DNA from: Halomonas sp.
GTDB lineage: Bacteria > Pseudomonadota > Gammaproteobacteria > Pseudomonadales > Halomonadaceae
DNA: 49,247 nucleotides
Reading direction: 5' to 3'
Assembly (NCBI RefSeq): GCF_014859505.1
Contig: NZ_JACUUD010000009.1
Location: forward strand, 1-49,247
The stretch's first letter is position 1, and the number at the start of each line of letters is the position of its first letter. Positions 31,977 through 42,526 of this stretch are shown one piece after another. The notes under the pieces are model-generated. The model was not told the origin of the DNA, did no database searches, and saw only the letters and a program-made list of their open reading frames with translations. A program made the translations under genes and the position numbers.

Positions 31977-32354
31977 TTACTCCTCGACGCGCACCAGCCA
32001 GGACTCCACGGTGTCGCCGCCGTGCTCGTCCTTCCATGCCTTCAGGGTCTTTTGGTTACCGCCGCGAGTTTCCACCACCTCACCGGTATTGGGATTCTTG
32101 TAGATCTTCAGCTTGCGCTTGCGACGCGCACCGGCGGGAGCAGAAGCGGCCTTGGGCGCCGCAGCGGCGGGCTTCGGGTCAAGCAGCGCGATCACGTCGG
32201 CGGCGCTCTTGCCGAACTCCTTCATCAGCGACTCGAGGCGATCCTTGAACTCGAGTTCCGACTGCAGGCGCTTGTCGTTCTGAAGCTTCTCCATGTTGGA
32301 CTGGAGCTGTTTCAGCTGCTGTTCCATCTGCATGTATTCGTTGAGCAGAGACAT
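31977..32354 (-). CDS. mvaT: MvaT-family xenogeneic silencer (H-NS functional analogue)
   Basis: 125 residues. It begins MSLLNEYMQMEQQLKQLQSN with a coiled-coil oligomerisation domain (1-60), then an Ala/Pro/Arg linker, then the DNA-binding domain KIYKNPNTGEVVETRGGNQK (83-102) and TLKAWKDEHGGDTVESWL. The YKNPxTGE and RGGNxKTLxxW motifs are those of Pseudomonas MvaT/MvaU and not of enterobacterial H-NS. It binds AT-rich DNA and silences acquired genes. The start is fixed by GAAGGAAA seven bases before ATG 32354. It has a good promoter of its own (32401-32430). Confidence 0.92.
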   Translation of the reverse strand: MSLLNEYMQMEQQLKQLQSNMEKLQNDKRLQSELEFKDRLESLMKEFGKSAADVIALLDPKPAAAAPKAASAPAGARRKRKLKIYKNPNTGEVVETRGGNQKTLKAWKDEHGGDTVESWLVRVEE

Positions 32355-32400
32355 CTTGTGATTTCCTTCTCTCGGGGTGGGTAATACAACGGGGTCAGCA

Positions 32401-32430
32401 TTATCTGACAAAAGACTTATAACTGGCAAT
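32401..32430 (-). promoter_or_regulatory. Sigma-70 promoter of mvaT
   Basis: On the minus strand, TTGCCA (complement of 32425-32430) and GATAAT (complement of 32401-32406) are separated by 18 bases of AT-rich sequence, with five of six matches in each hexamer. Transcription would start near 32394, giving a leader of about 40 bases. Confidence 0.65.
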
Positions 32431-32641
32431 AGTCTGGAGGATCCCGGGGCTCAACGCAACTCAAGTATAACGATTGGCCGCCCCCCCAAAGTCTCGGCGA
32501 GTGGAGCTCTCGTTAGATAGCTCGCGGAAAAACTGAAGTATTGAAAGATGTGGCGGTGAAAACTCCACCACTCAAACTCACGCCACTCAAACCCGCGCCG
32601 CTGAAAGCCGGTGTGCTAGATAGCCTGAGTGACTCGTCTAA
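32431..32641. other. Intergenic region between mvaT and rpsA
   Basis: This stretch lies between the mvaT promoter and the rpsA terminator. It contains the 15-bp imperfect repeat at 32568-32611 and is less GC-rich than the coding DNA around it. No convincing open reading frame is present. In many proteobacteria ihfB follows rpsA; it is absent here. Confidence 0.6.
32568..32611. repeat. Three imperfect 15-bp tandem units
   Basis: CCACTCAAACTCACG (32568-32582), CCACTCAAACCCGCG (32583-32597) and CCGCTGAAAGCCGG (32598-32611) follow one another with a 15-base period. They lie about 30 bases from the rpsA terminator stem, outside any gene. Function is unknown. Confidence 0.65.
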
Positions 32642-32675
32642 TAAAAAAAACCGCCGCCCCTGAGGGCGGCGGTTT
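32642..32675 (-). terminator. Rho-independent terminator of rpsA
   Basis: On the minus strand the stem AAACCGCCGCCC / GGGCGGCGGTTT (32648-32659 with 32664-32675) has a four-base loop and is followed by a run of T from the complementary A-tract 32643-32650. It ends the gyrA-to-rpsA supraoperon, 27 bases past the rpsA stop. Confidence 0.93.
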
Positions 32676-32701
32676 CTGGTCCGTCGGAAATCGCTTCCCG
32701 A

Positions 32702-34378
32702 TCAGTCCTGACCCATCTGCTGCTTGATGAGGTCGCCGATGGTCATCGGACCACCGCTCTCGGGAGCCTCTTCGCGCAGCTTCTTCAGGTTCTGGCGAGT
32801 ATCGTCCTGATCCTTGGCCTTCACGGACAGAGCGATCTGACGGTTCTTGCGATCGACGCCGATGATGCGGGCCTCGACGCTATCGCCTTCGTTCAGGACG
32901 TTGCGAGCATCCTCGACGCGGTCGGCGCTGATCTCGGACGCCTTCAGCACGGCGACGACATCGGTAGCCAGCTCGACCTGGGCCTGCTTGGCATCGACCT
33001 CGACCACGCGGCCGGTGACGATAGTGCCCTTGTCGTGGACGGCCAGGAACTCGGCTACCGGATCGGTATCGAGCTGCTTGATGCCCAGGGAGATGCGCTC
33101 ACGCTCCGGATCGATGGAGAGGATCACGGCCTCGGCCTCATCGCCCTTCTTGAAGCCGCGGACGGCGTCTTCGCCGGTGTCGGTCCAGGAGATGTCGGAC
33201 AGGTGAACCAGGCCGTCGATACCGCCTTCCAGGCCGATGAAGATACCGAAGTCGGTGATCGACTTGATGTTGCCGGCAACGCGGTCGCCCTTGTTGTACT
33301 GCGAGCTGAAGGTCTCCCACGGGTTGGCGGTGCACTGCTTGATACCCAGGGAGATACGACGACGTTCCTCGTCGATATCCAGGACCATGACGTCCACATC
33401 GTCGCCGACCTGAACCACCTTGGAGGGATGGATGTTCTTGTTGGTCCAGTCCATCTCGGAGACGTGGACCAGGCCTTCGACACCCTCTTCCAGCTCGGCG
33501 AAACAGCCGTAATCGGTGAGGTTGGTGACGACGGCGTGCACCTTGGTGCCTTCCGGGTAGCGATCCTTGATGTTGACCCAGGGATCCTCGCCCAGTTGCT
33601 TCAGGCCCAGGGAGACGCGGTTGCGCTCGCGGTCGAACTTCAGCACCTTGACGCTGATCTCGTCGCCCACGGCCACGATCTCGCTCGGGTGCTTGATGCG
33701 CTTCCAGGCCATGTCGGTGATGTGCAGCAGGCCGTCGACGCCGCCGAGGTCGACGAAGGCGCCGTAGTCGGTCAGGTTCTTGACGATACCCAGAATCTGC
33801 TGGCCTTCCTGCAGGGTGGCGAGCAGAGCCTCACGCTCAGCGCTGTTCTCGGCTTCAAGCACGGCACGGCGGGACACGACGACGTTGTTGCGCTTCGGGT
33901 CAAGCTTGATGACCTTGAAGTCGAGTTCCTTGTTCTCGAGGTGCGTGGTGTCGCGCACCGGACGCACGTCGACCAGGGAACCCGGGAGGAAGGCACGGAT
34001 GGAGTCGACTTCGACGGTGAAACCGCCCTTGACCTTGCCGTTGATCACGCCCTTGATGATCTCGTCTTTCTCGAAGGCAGCTTCCAGAATCTTCCACGCT
34101 TCGGCGCGCTTGGCCTTCTCGCGGGAGAGGCGTGTCTCGCCGAAACCGTCCTCGACGGCTTCCAGAGCCACGTGGACCTCGTCGCCGATGGCGATGGACA
34201 GATCGCCATTATCGTCGCGGAACTGGGCCGCCGGGATCTGACCTTCAGACTTCAGGCCGGCATTGACGGTGACCCAGTCACCCTCGATGTCGACGATGGT
34301 AGCCACGACGATAGCGCCCGGCTCCATGTTGATGTCCTGGAGAGATTGTTCAAACAAATCAGCAAAGCTTTCGCTCAT
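32702..34378 (-). CDS. rpsA: 30S ribosomal protein S1
   Basis: 558 residues. It contains six S1 (OB-fold) domains; the first begins [20 protein letters not shown] (about residue 22), and repeated blocks such as [40 protein letters not shown] and ISLGIKQ mark the others. S1 binds mRNA leaders and brings them to the 30S subunit. The gene begins 179 bases after cmk, a gap that probably includes a separate rpsA promoter, though I could not pick one with confidence. AGGA lies five bases before ATG 34378. A strong terminator follows. Confidence 0.96.
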   Translation of the reverse strand: MSESFADLFEQSLQDINMEPGAIVVATIVDIEGDWVTVNAGLKSEGQIPAAQFRDDNGDLSIAIGDEVHVALEAVEDGFGETRLSREKAKRAEAWKILEAAFEKDEIIKGVINGKVKGGFTVEVDSIRAFLPGSLVDVRPVRDTTHLENKELDFKVIKLDPKRNNVVVSRRAVLEAENSAEREALLATLQEGQQILGIVKNLTDYGAFVDLGGVDGLLHITDMAWKRIKHPSEIVAVGDEISVKVLKFDRERNRVSLGLKQLGEDPWVNIKDRYPEGTKVHAVVTNLTDYGCFAELEEGVEGLVHVSEMDWTNKNIHPSKVVQVGDDVDVMVLDIDEERRRISLGIKQCTANPWETFSSQYNKGDRVAGNIKSITDFGIFIGLEGGIDGLVHLSDISWTDTGEDAVRGFKKGDEAEAVILSIDPERERISLGIKQLDTDPVAEFLAVHDKGTIVTGRVVEVDAKQAQVELATDVVAVLKASEISADRVEDARNVLNEGDSVEARIIGVDRKNRQIALSVKAKDQDDTRQNLKKLREEAPESGGPMTIGDLIKQQMGQD

Positions 34379-34557
34379 GGTGTTCCTACGTGATCAACGT
34401 TAAGTGCGGTCATGCCGCTTCCTCCGCACCACCAGCGAGTGCGGGCCTTATTTACCAGACCCCCGGAGATGTTGGCGCTGGTTCGACCTGGCTCGGCTAT
34501 CGGGAATCGCTGCCTAGCCACGTCATCACATGCTGCCGGGGGCGCCGCAAGGGAGGT

Positions 34558-35256
34558 TCAGGTGGCGGATGCCAGACCACGCTCGGTCAGCAATTCCGTC
34601 AGCCGATCCACCACTTCCGGTATCGTCAGGCGCGTGGTGTCAAGCGTGATGGCATCATCTGCCGGCTTGAGCGGGGCCACGCTGCGTTGCATGTCGCGTG
34701 CATCGCGCGCCTGAATCTCCTTCAAAAGACTCGATAGACTAGCATCCACCCCCGCTTCCCGCAACTGAAGCTGACGCCGGCGCGCCCTCTCCTCGGCGGA
34801 GGCCGTGAGGAAGATCTTCAGCGGTGCATCGGTGAACACCACGGTGCCCATGTCGCGACCGTCGGCCACCAGGCCGGGCGGCTTGCGAAAGTCACGCTGA
34901 CGACCCAGCAGTGCCTCGCGCACCGCCGGCAGGGCGGCGATCCGGGAAGCGGCATCGCCCACCTGTTCGGTGCGGATGGTGGCGGTGGCATCCTCGCCCT
35001 CCAGCAGGATACGGGTTGTCTGTGCCTCGGCCAGGAAGACCACATCCAGCTCGGCAGCGACCCCGGCCAGCCCCGCCTCGTCATCCAGCGCCACGCCGTG
35101 CTTGCCGGCGGCCAGCGCCGTCAGACGATAGAGGGCGCCCGAATCGAGCAGGTGCCAGCCCAGGCGCTCGGCGACCAGGCGGCTGATAGTCCCCTTGCCG
35201 GCGCCACCTGGCCCGTCGATGGCCAGCACCGGCATGACAGTCTCTTCGCTCGTCAT
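34558..35256 (-). CDS. cmk: Cytidylate kinase
   Basis: 232 residues. It phosphorylates CMP and dCMP with ATP. The P-loop is [21 protein letters not shown] (shown to 20 residues as [20 protein letters not shown]), and [20 protein letters not shown] and [18 protein letters not shown] follow, as in bacterial Cmk. The ATG at 35256 overlaps the preceding stop (ATGA) and has GAGGAGG four bases upstream; a second ATG (35235) is closer to the usual N-terminus and cannot be excluded. It is between aroA and rpsA, its common place in gammaproteobacteria. Confidence 0.95.
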   Translation of the reverse strand: MTSEETVMPVLAIDGPGGAGKGTISRLVAERLGWHLLDSGALYRLTALAAGKHGVALDDEAGLAGVAAELDVVFLAEAQTTRILLEGEDATATIRTEQVGDAASRIAALPAVREALLGRQRDFRKPPGLVADGRDMGTVVFTDAPLKIFLTASAEERARRRQLQLREAGVDASLSSLLKEIQARDARDMQRSVAPLKPADDAITLDTTRLTIPEVVDRLTELLTERGLASAT

Positions 35257-37520
35257 GCGCCCTCCTCGACCGCTTCCTCCTCGAGACGCAGCCCCACCTT
35301 GCGGGCCAGGTCGATGAAGCCGGGGAAGGAGGTGGCCACGTTGGCACAGTCGTCGATGATGATCTCGTCACCGGCACGCAGCGCGGCGATGGCGAATGAC
35401 ATGGCAATGCGGTGATCGCCCAGGCTGTCGATGCGTCCGCCGCCATAGTTGTGACCTTCGAGTCGACCTCCTCCCACGATATCGATGCCGTCCTCGACCA
35501 GGGTATGCTCGACGCCGATGGCGGCCAGGCCATCGGCCATGGCCTGCAAGCGATCGGACTCCTTGACGCGCAGCTCCTCCGCCCCGCGCAGGCGGGTGGT
35601 GCCCTCGGCATTGGCCGCGGCGATGAAGAGCGCCGGGAACTCGTCGATGGCCAGCGGCACCTGGTCCACGGGAATGTCGATGCCCCTGAGGGGCGCATGG
35701 CGGATGTGGAGGTCCGCCACCGGCTCGCCACCCACCTCGCGCTGGTTGACGAGCGTCAGGTCAGCGCCCATCAGCCCGAGGATATTGATCACGCCGATGC
35801 GGGTCGGGTTGATGCCCACGTGCTCCAGCACCAGGTCGGCGCCCGGGGTGATCGCCGCCGCCACCAGGAAGAAGGTGGCAGACGAGATGTCCGCGGGCAC
35901 ATCGATGGGCGCGGCGCTGAGCCTGCCGCCGCCGTTGAGCCAGCAGGTATCTCCCTCGCGATGCACCTCGTAGCCGAAGCCCTGGAGCATGCGCTCGGTG
36001 TGGTCGCGGGTCGGCGCCGGCTCGCGCACCCGGGTCTCGCCCTCGGCGTAGAGCCCGGCGAACAGCAGGCAGGACTTCACCTGGGCGCTGGCCATGGGCA
36101 TGTCGTAGGTGATGCCCGTAAGCGCGCGGCCGCCGTGGATGCGCAGCGGCGGGCGGCCACCCTCGCTGGTATCGATCACCGCGCCCATCAGTCGCAGGGG
36201 ATCGGCCACCCGGCCCATGGGGCGTTTGGTCAGCGAGGCATCCCCGGTGAGCTCGGTGTCGAAGGCCTGGCCGGCCAGCAGACCGGCAAACAGGCGCATG
36301 GCGGTGCCGGCGTTGCCCACGTAGAGCGGCCCCGACGGCGCCTTGAGGCCATGCATGCCGACGCCGTGCACGGTGACGCGGCCGTGGTGGGGCCCCTCGA
36401 TGGCCACCCCCATCTCGCGAAACGCCTGCAGGGTAGCCAGGCTATCCTCGCCTTCGAGGAAGCCCTTCACCTCGGTGACACCCTCGGCCAGGGCGCCGAG
36501 CATGATGGAGCGGTGGGAGATCGACTTGTCGCCGGGCACGCGGATGCGGCCGGTCACGGCGCCACCCGGGGCGACCCGGTAGCGCAACTTGCCTTGCTGT
36601 TGCATCTGATATTCCACCTGATAACTGGTCTTGTTGAGCAGGGATTCGAAGTAGTGACGCGCATGGCGGGCGCGATCGAAGGTCGCGAGCATGGCGTCGC
36701 CGTCACCGCGCTCGATGGCCCGGCGAAGACGCGCCAGGCCGGCCTCGAAGTCGTCCAGGGAGGCCAGCACCGCCTCACGGTTGGCGACGAAGATATCGCG
36801 CCACATGACCGGGTCGCTGCCGGCGATGCGAGTGAAGTCGCGAAAGCCCCCGGCGGCGTAGCGGAAGATCTCCATCCGCTCATCCTGGCGCGCCAGGGTG
36901 TCCACCAGGGAGAAGGCGAGCAGATGCGGCAGGTGGCTGGTCCGCGCCAGCACCTGGTCATGGCGCTCGACGTCCATTACCAGCACCTCGGCACCGCAGG
37001 CCTCCCACAGCGTGCGCACCCGGGAAAGTGCAGCGGGGTCGGTGTCGGGTTCCGGGGTCAGGATCACCTTGTGGCGCACATAGAGCGCGGGATTGGCGGC
37101 CGCCACGCCGCTCTTCTCGGAGCCGGCGATGGGGTGGCCCAGCACCAGCCGCGGCGGCACCTGGCCGAAGGCCTCGCGGGCGCAGTCGCGAATGGTCGCC
37201 TTGGTACTACCCACGTCGGTGATGACGACGTCGGGGGCGGCCCGGTCGATCACCCGGGCAAGCTCGGCCATCACGCTGCGCATGGCCAGCACCGGCACCG
37301 CCAGCACGATCAGGGTCGCCCCCTCGATGACCTCGGAAAGCTCGGTGGCGCCGCGATCGATCAGCCCCATCTCGATGCCCCGGGCGATCTCGTCGGCGTC
37401 GGGGTCGCAAGAGAGGATGGCTCCCCGAAAACCGGCGGCGCGCAGGGCCGCGGCGATCGAGCCACCGATCAGGCCCAGGCCGACGATCAGGAGGCGCGCT
37501 TCATTGACTCTCACCACCAC
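35253..37520 (-). CDS. tyrA-aroA: Fused prephenate dehydrogenase / EPSP synthase
   Basis: 755 residues. The N-terminal third (1 to about 300) is a TyrA-type prephenate dehydrogenase: NAD site [32 protein letters not shown]. From about residue 310 ([20 protein letters not shown], then [10 protein letters not shown]) it is a full EPSP synthase (AroA) with [19 protein letters not shown], the [15 protein letters not shown] block and [13 protein letters not shown] near the end. The two reactions are the penultimate shikimate step and the committed tyrosine step. The same fusion is known in Pseudomonas and relatives. Start is one of three consecutive GTG codons; GAGG nearby favours the third (37514). 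It overlaps cmk. Confidence 0.95.
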   Translation of the reverse strand: MVVRVNEARLLIVGLGLIGGSIAAALRAAGFRGAILSCDPDADEIARGIEMGLIDRGATELSEVIEGATLIVLAVPVLAMRSVMAELARVIDRAAPDVVITDVGSTKATIRDCAREAFGQVPPRLVLGHPIAGSEKSGVAAANPALYVRHKVILTPEPDTDPAALSRVRTLWEACGAEVLVMDVERHDQVLARTSHLPHLLAFSLVDTLARQDERMEIFRYAAGGFRDFTRIAGSDPVMWRDIFVANREAVLASLDDFEAGLARLRRAIERGDGDAMLATFDRARHARHYFESLLNKTSYQVEYQMQQQGKLRYRVAPGGAVTGRIRVPGDKSISHRSIMLGALAEGVTEVKGFLEGEDSLATLQAFREMGVAIEGPHHGRVTVHGVGMHGLKAPSGPLYVGNAGTAMRLFAGLLAGQAFDTELTGDASLTKRPMGRVADPLRLMGAVIDTSEGGRPPLRIHGGRALTGITYDMPMASAQVKSCLLFAGLYAEGETRVREPAPTRDHTERMLQGFGYEVHREGDTCWLNGGGRLSAAPIDVPADISSATFFLVAAAITPGADLVLEHVGINPTRIGVINILGLMGADLTLVNQREVGGEPVADLHIRHAPLRGIDIPVDQVPLAIDEFPALFIAAANAEGTTRLRGAEELRVKESDRLQAMADGLAAIGVEHTLVEDGIDIVGGGRLEGHNYGGGRIDSLGDHRIAMSFAIAALRAGDEIIIDDCANVATSFPGFIDLARKVGLRLEEEAVEEGA

Positions 37521-37523
37521 GCC

Positions 37524-38615
37524 TCAGAGCACGCCGATCGGGTAGGAGCCCAGCACCTTCACCTCGGCGGCGCGCAGACGCACCTCCTCCAGCACTGCGG
37601 CGACACGGGGCTCGTCGCAGTGCCCCTTGAAGTCGATGAAGAAGACGTAGTTCCAGACGCCGCTGCGCGACGGACGGGTCTCCAGACGCGTCATGTCGAT
37701 CTGGTGGCGATGGAAGGGCTCCAGCAGGTCATGCAGGGCGCCGGGCTGGTTGCGCATGGCCACCACGATGGAGGTCTTGTCCTCGCCGGACATGGGCACG
37801 TCCTGGTTGCCGATGATCAGGAAGCGCGTGGAATTGTCCGGACGATCCTCGATCTTTTCGGCCAGCTTGGTGAGCCCGTAGAGCTTGGCCGCCATGTCGC
37901 CGGCGATCGCCGCGCTGTGCCATTCGGTCTTGACCAGGCGCGACGCCTCGGCGTTGGAGGAGACCGGCACCCGCTCCGCGTGGGGATAGTGGGCATCGAG
38001 CCACTTGCGACACTGGGCGAAGGACTGGGGGTGGGAGTAGATCCGCGAGACCTTGTCCTGGCGAGTGGTCTCCCCCACCAGCAGGTGGTGGTGGATGCGC
38101 AGCACCACCTCACCGCAGATGCGCAGGCTGGAGTCCATGAAGGAGTCCAGGGTGTGGTTGATCACGCCCTCGGTGGAGTTCTCCACCGGCACCACGCCAT
38201 AGTTGACCGCGCTGGCCTCCACCTCGCGAAACACCTCGTCGATGGCCGCCATGGGCAGGCTGACGGCGCTCTCGCCGAAGTGCTTCAGGGCCGCCTGCTG
38301 GGTGAAAGTACCTTCCGGACCCAGGTAGGCCACCTTGATGGGCTGCTCCAGGGCCAGGCAGGCGGACATGATCTCGCGGAACAGTCGGGCAATCTCCTCG
38401 CTGTCCAGCGGGCCCCTGTTCAGCGCCATGATGCGGCGCAGCACCTGGGCCTCGCGCTCGGGGCGATAGAAGACCGTATCGGGGTCCTCGGCGCTCTTCA
38501 CCTGGGCCACCTGCTGGGCGCACTCGGCGCGCTCGTTGATCAGGCGCAGGATGTCGCCGTCCAGGTCGTCGATGCGCTGGCGCAGCGCCTCCAGATCGAT
38601 GGGGGTATCACTCAT
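37524..38615 (-). CDS. pheA: Bifunctional chorismate mutase / prephenate dehydratase (P-protein)
   Basis: 363 residues. Residues 1-90 are an AroQ chorismate mutase (LEALRQRIDDLDGDILRLIN). About 95-275 is prephenate dehydratase (KVAYLGPEGTFTQQAALKHF, VPVENSTEGVINHTLDSF, and NSTRFLIIG with the catalytic threonine). The end is an ACT domain with NQPGALHDLLEPF and ETRPS, the sites of phenylalanine feedback control. It starts five bases after serC and ends three bases before the tyrA-aroA start. The order matches the Pseudomonas supraoperon, but hisHb, which lies between pheA and tyrA there, is missing. Confidence 0.95.
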   Translation of the reverse strand: MSDTPIDLEALRQRIDDLDGDILRLINERAECAQQVAQVKSAEDPDTVFYRPEREAQVLRRIMALNRGPLDSEEIARLFREIMSACLALEQPIKVAYLGPEGTFTQQAALKHFGESAVSLPMAAIDEVFREVEASAVNYGVVPVENSTEGVINHTLDSFMDSSLRICGEVVLRIHHHLLVGETTRQDKVSRIYSHPQSFAQCRKWLDAHYPHAERVPVSSNAEASRLVKTEWHSAAIAGDMAAKLYGLTKLAEKIEDRPDNSTRFLIIGNQDVPMSGEDKTSIVVAMRNQPGALHDLLEPFHRHQIDMTRLETRPSRSGVWNYVFFIDFKGHCDEPRVAAVLEEVRLRAAEVKVLGSYPIGVL

Positions 38616-38620
38616 GCTTG

Positions 38621-39721
38621 TCAGCCCCTTCTCTTCTCGAAATCGGCCATGAAATCCACCAGCGCCTCCACCGCAGCTTCCGGCACGGCGTTGTAGAGGC
38701 TGGCGCGCATGCCACCCACGCTGCGGTGGCCCTGGAGGTTGAGCAGGCCCGCCGCCTCGGCCTCGGCCAGGAACGGCGCATCCAGGCGCGCGTCACTCAG
38801 CACGAAGGGCACGTTCATCCGCGAGCGGTTGGGAATGGTAATGGGGTTGGAGTAGAAGTCGCTGGCATCGATGGCGCCGTAGAGCCTCTGCGCCTTGCGG
38901 GCGTTGATCGCCTCCATGGCGGCCAGGCCACCGACCTCGTCCTTGAGCCACTCGAACACCAGCCCGGCCAGGTACCAGCTGTAGGTGGCCGGGGTATTGA
39001 TCATGGAGCCGGCTTCCGACAGCGCCTGGTAGCCGAACAGTGACGGCATGTCCTGGCGTGCGCGGTCGAGAAGATCGTCGCGCACGATCACCACCACCAG
39101 GCCCGCCGGGCCGATGTTCTTCTGGGCGCCGGCGTAGATCACACCGAACCGAGAGACATCCAGCGGACCCGAAAGGATCGACGAGGACATGTCGCAGACC
39201 AGCGGCGCCTCGGAGCCATCGGGGCGCCTGGCCTCGGGGATATAGTCGAAGGCCAGGCCGCCGATGGTCTCGTTGGTGGTGTAATGCAGGTAGGCGGCGT
39301 CATCGGAGAGCATGAGCTCCTCCGGGCGCGGCACCGCCAGATGCCCGCCGGGCTCGCTGGAGGCTGCCACGTGGACGTCGCCGAACAGGTGGATCGCCTC
39401 CCCGATGGCCTTCCTGCTCCAGATGCCGGTATTGACGAAGTTGGCACGCCCGCCCGGGCCGAGTAGGTTGTAGGGCACGGCGGCGAACTGCTGGGTGGCA
39501 CCGCCCTGGGTGAACAACACCCGGTAGTTGGCCGGCACAGCCAGCAGCTCGCGCAGGTCCGCCTCGGCCTTCTCGGCGATGGCGATATACGCCGCCGAGC
39601 GATGGCTCATCTCCATCACCGAGAGACCACGACCCTGGTAGTCGAGCAGCTCGTCGCGAGCCCGCTCCAGCACAGCGGTGGGCAGTGCCGCCGGCCCGGC
39701 GCAGAAATTATGCTTTCTCAT
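38621..39721 (-). CDS. serC: Phosphoserine aminotransferase
   Basis: 366 residues. It transfers an amino group from glutamate to 3-phosphohydroxypyruvate, giving phosphoserine, and also acts in pyridoxal-phosphate synthesis. It begins [20 protein letters not shown] and has [19 protein letters not shown], and the pyridoxal-binding lysine in [15 protein letters not shown] chose ATG 39721 because AGAGGA lies five bases upstream; an ATG two codons earlier (39727) sits too close to that site. The start overlaps the end of gyrA by 14 bases. Confidence 0.94.
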   Translation of the reverse strand: MRKHNFCAGPAALPTAVLERARDELLDYQGRGLSVMEMSHRSAAYIAIAEKAEADLRELLAVPANYRVLFTQGGATQQFAAVPYNLLGPGGRANFVNTGIWSRKAIGEAIHLFGDVHVAASSEPGGHLAVPRPEELMLSDDAAYLHYTTNETIGGLAFDYIPEARRPDGSEAPLVCDMSSSILSGPLDVSRFGVIYAGAQKNIGPAGLVVVIVRDDLLDRARQDMPSLFGYQALSEAGSMINTPATYSWYLAGLVFEWLKDEVGGLAAMEAINARKAQRLYGAIDASDFYSNPITIPNRSRMNVPFVLSDARLDAPFLAEAEAAGLLNLQGHRSVGGMRASLYNAVPEAAVEALVDFMADFEKRRG

Positions 39722-42416
39722 CGTCATCCTCTACCCCTGCATCTTCACCGGCATCGAACTGAGGGGCTGTCCCCGATTCTTCCAGCGACGCGTCGCCCGG
39801 CTCATCGATACGCACGGTCTTGACCAGCTTCTCGTCGTTACCCAGGCGGATCAGCATCACGCCCTGGGTGTTTCGCGAGGTGATGGAGACCTCCTCGACC
39901 CGGGTGCGAACCAGGGTGCCGCGATCGGTGATCAGCATCATCTCGTCGGCGGCGTAGACCTGCATGGCAGCGACCAGCGAGCCGTTGCGCTCGCTGGTCT
40001 GCATGGCGATGACGCCCTGGCCACCGCGGCCACGCAGCGGGAACTCCTCGAGACGGCTGCGCTTGCCGTAGCCGTTCTCGCTGGCGGTGAGGATGTAGAT
40101 CTGGCCGCCGTTGCCGCTCTCGACGACGACCCCCTCCTCGACCTCGGCCTCACTCTCATTCTCCACATCGGCCTCGGCGTCGATCTGCTGGCTCTGGGGG
40201 ATGATCAGGCTGATCACCTCGGCATCGTCGAGCAGGCGCATGCCGCGCACGCCGCGGGCGGTGCGGCCCATGGCGCGCACATTGCCCTCCTCGAAGCGGA
40301 TCGCCTTGCCGTTGGACGACAGCAGCATGGCGTGGTCGGAGCCCGTGGTGACGGCGGCGCCGATCAGGCGGTCGCCCTCCTCGAGATCGATGGCGATCAG
40401 GCCAACGCTGCGCGGACGCGAGAACTGCTCGAGGCTGGTGCGCTTGACGGTGCCGCGGGCGGTGGCGAAGAAGATGTAGCTCTCCGGGTCATAGTCGCGC
40501 ACCGGGAGGATGGCGTTGATCGCTTCGCCCTCATCCAGCGGCAGCATGTTGACCAGTGGCTTGCCCCGCGAGCCGCGGCTGGCCGCCGGCATCTCGTAGA
40601 CCTTGAGCCAGTAGACCTTGCCGCGGTTGGAGAACAGCAGCACGGTGTCGTGCGTCGAGGCCACCAGCAGATGCTCGATGATGTCCTCATCCTTCATGGC
40701 GGTGGCCGACTTGCCGCGCCCACCGCGGCGCTGGGCCTGGTAGTCGGAGAGCGGCTGGGTCTTGGCGTAACCGGAGCGCGACACGGTGACCACCATGTCC
40801 TCCTCGGCGATCAGGTCCTCCATGGACAGATCGAGGTGGCTGGCCTGGATCTCGGTGCGGCGCGGGTCGCCGAACTGGTCACGCACGGCGATCAGCTCCT
40901 CGCGAATCACCTCGAGCAGGCGCTCGCTGGAGGCCAGGATCGCCATCAGCTCGGCGATCTTCTCGAGAATGCTCAGATACTCGTCGAGCAGCTTCTCGGT
41001 CTCGAGCCCGGTTAGGCGGTGCAGTCGCAACTCGAGGATGGCCTGGGCCTGGGCCGGCGAGAGCCGGTAGGAGAGCCTCGCGTCGTCGAGGCCGAATCCC
41101 TCTTCCAGTTCCTCGGGCTTGCACGAGGTGGCGCCTGCACGCTCGAGCATGCCGGTGACCTGGCCGGGCGGCCAGCTGCGCGCGAGCAGCTTCTCCTTGG
41201 CCTCGGCTGCGTTCGGCGAGGCCTTGATCAGCTCGATCACCTCATCGATGTTGGAGATGGCGACGGTCAGGCCCTCGAGGATGTGGCCACGCTCGCGGGC
41301 CTTCTTCAGCTCGAACAGGGTCCGCCGGGTCACCACCTCGCGGCGGTGGCGAATGAAGGCCTCGAGGATCTGCTTGAGGTTCATGATCTTCGGCTGGCCG
41401 TCCTCGATGGCCACCATGTTGATGCCGAAGACCGTCTGCAGCTGGGTATGGGCGAAGAGGTTGTTGACTACCACCTCGCCGGATTCACCGCGCTTGGTCT
41501 CGATCACCACTCGCAGGCCGTCCTTGTCGGACTCGTCGCGCAGCTCGGCGATGCCCTCGATCTTCTTCTCCTTGACCAGCTCGGCGATCTTCTCGATCAG
41601 CCGCGCCTTGTTCACCTGATAGGGCAGCTCGTTGACGATGATGTGATCGCGACCACTCTTGTCGTCATGCTCGATGGTGTGACAGGCGCGCACATAGATG
41701 CGCCCGCGGCCGGTGCGGTAGGCCTCGAGGATGCCGGCGCGGCCGTTGATGATGGCCCCGGTGGGGAAGTCAGGCCCCGGAATGAACTCGATCAGGTCGT
41801 CGACGCTGAGGGTGTAGTCGTCGATCAGCGCCAGACAGGCGCTGATGATCTCGCCCATGTTGTGGGGCGGGATATTGGTGGCCATGCCCACGGCGATACC
41901 CGACGAGCCGTTGATCAGCAGGTTGGGCACCTTGGTGGGCAGTACCTCGGGGATGCGCTCGGTACCGTCGTAGTTGTCGACCCAGTCGACGGTGTCCTTC
42001 TCCAGATCGGCCAGCAGCTCGTGGGCCAGCCTGGCCATGCGCACCTCGGTGTAACGCATGGCGGCGGCGCTGTCGCCGTCGATGGAACCGAAATTGCCCT
42101 GACCGTCGACCAGCACGTGGCGCATGGAGAAGTGCTGGGCCATGCGCACGATGGTGTCATAGACGGCGCTGTCACCATGGGGGTGATACTTACCGATCAC
42201 GTCACCGACCACGCGGGCCGACTTCTTGTAAGGCTTGTTCCAGTCGTTGCCGAGCTCGTGCATGGCGAACAGCACGCGCCGGTGAACCGGCTTCAGGCCA
42301 TCGCGCACATCCGGCAGCGCCCGGCCGATGATCACGCTCATCGCGTAATCGAGGTACGACTGCTTCAGTTCGTCCTCGATGTTGACTGGCAGAATCTCTC
42401 TGGCGATGTCACCCAT
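39708..42416 (-). CDS. gyrA: DNA gyrase subunit A
   Basis: 902 residues. It cuts and rejoins DNA in negative supercoiling. Catalytic Y122 is in [12 protein letters not shown]. The quinolone-determining region keeps wild-type S83 and D87 ([13 protein letters not shown]). The C-terminal domain has the GyrA box QRRGGRGK and the six-blade pinwheel repeats, and ends in an acidic tail ([11 protein letters not shown]). About residues 775-800 carry a Glu-rich insertion ([16 protein letters not shown]). ATG 42416 has AAAGGA about 11 bases upstream; the preceding GTG seven codons earlier is less likely. Confidence 0.96.
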   Translation of the reverse strand: MGDIAREILPVNIEDELKQSYLDYAMSVIIGRALPDVRDGLKPVHRRVLFAMHELGNDWNKPYKKSARVVGDVIGKYHPHGDSAVYDTIVRMAQHFSMRHVLVDGQGNFGSIDGDSAAAMRYTEVRMARLAHELLADLEKDTVDWVDNYDGTERIPEVLPTKVPNLLINGSSGIAVGMATNIPPHNMGEIISACLALIDDYTLSVDDLIEFIPGPDFPTGAIINGRAGILEAYRTGRGRIYVRACHTIEHDDKSGRDHIIVNELPYQVNKARLIEKIAELVKEKKIEGIAELRDESDKDGLRVVIETKRGESGEVVVNNLFAHTQLQTVFGINMVAIEDGQPKIMNLKQILEAFIRHRREVVTRRTLFELKKARERGHILEGLTVAISNIDEVIELIKASPNAAEAKEKLLARSWPPGQVTGMLERAGATSCKPEELEEGFGLDDARLSYRLSPAQAQAILELRLHRLTGLETEKLLDEYLSILEKIAELMAILASSERLLEVIREELIAVRDQFGDPRRTEIQASHLDLSMEDLIAEEDMVVTVSRSGYAKTQPLSDYQAQRRGGRGKSATAMKDEDIIEHLLVASTHDTVLLFSNRGKVYWLKVYEMPAASRGSRGKPLVNMLPLDEGEAINAILPVRDYDPESYIFFATARGTVKRTSLEQFSRPRSVGLIAIDLEEGDRLIGAAVTTGSDHAMLLSSNGKAIRFEEGNVRAMGRTARGVRGMRLLDDAEVISLIIPQSQQIDAEADVENESEAEVEEGVVVESGNGGQIYILTASENGYGKRSRLEEFPLRGRGGQGVIAMQTSERNGSLVAAMQVYAADEMMLITDRGTLVRTRVEEVSITSRNTQGVMLIRLGNDEKLVKTVRIDEPGDASLEESGTAPQFDAGEDAGVEDDDEKA

Positions 42417-42492
42417 GGGTCGTCGAATCCTTTGCACTGCAAGAGGTTGGCCGCCCTCTCCGGCGTTGCCGTGGGCGCCATGATAGCGCTAC

Positions 42493-42498
42493 ATCATA
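42493..42498 (-). promoter_or_regulatory. Candidate -10 element for gyrA
   Basis: Minus-strand TATGAT (complement of 42493-42498) matches the -10 consensus at five of six bases, with start near 42486 and a leader of about 70 bases. No clear -35 is visible at 16-18 bases. This would drive the whole gyrA-to-rpsA supraoperon. Confidence 0.45.
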
Positions 42499-42526
42499 CC
42501 ACCGCGGGCAGAGCAAAGGCAGATGG

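Noticed and set aside
31977..32354. Annotation as enterobacterial-type H-NS
   Set aside because: The C-terminal YKNPNTGE...RGGNQKTLKAW pattern is that of MvaT/MvaU, and the H-NS TWTGQGR motif is absent.
35412..38696. 1094-codon plus-strand open frame
   Set aside because: It lies opposite tyrA-aroA and pheA, all clearly coding on the minus strand; the product is low-complexity and has no domain pattern.
39708..42416. Quinolone-resistance substitution in gyrA
   Set aside because: S83 and D87 are both the wild-type residues.
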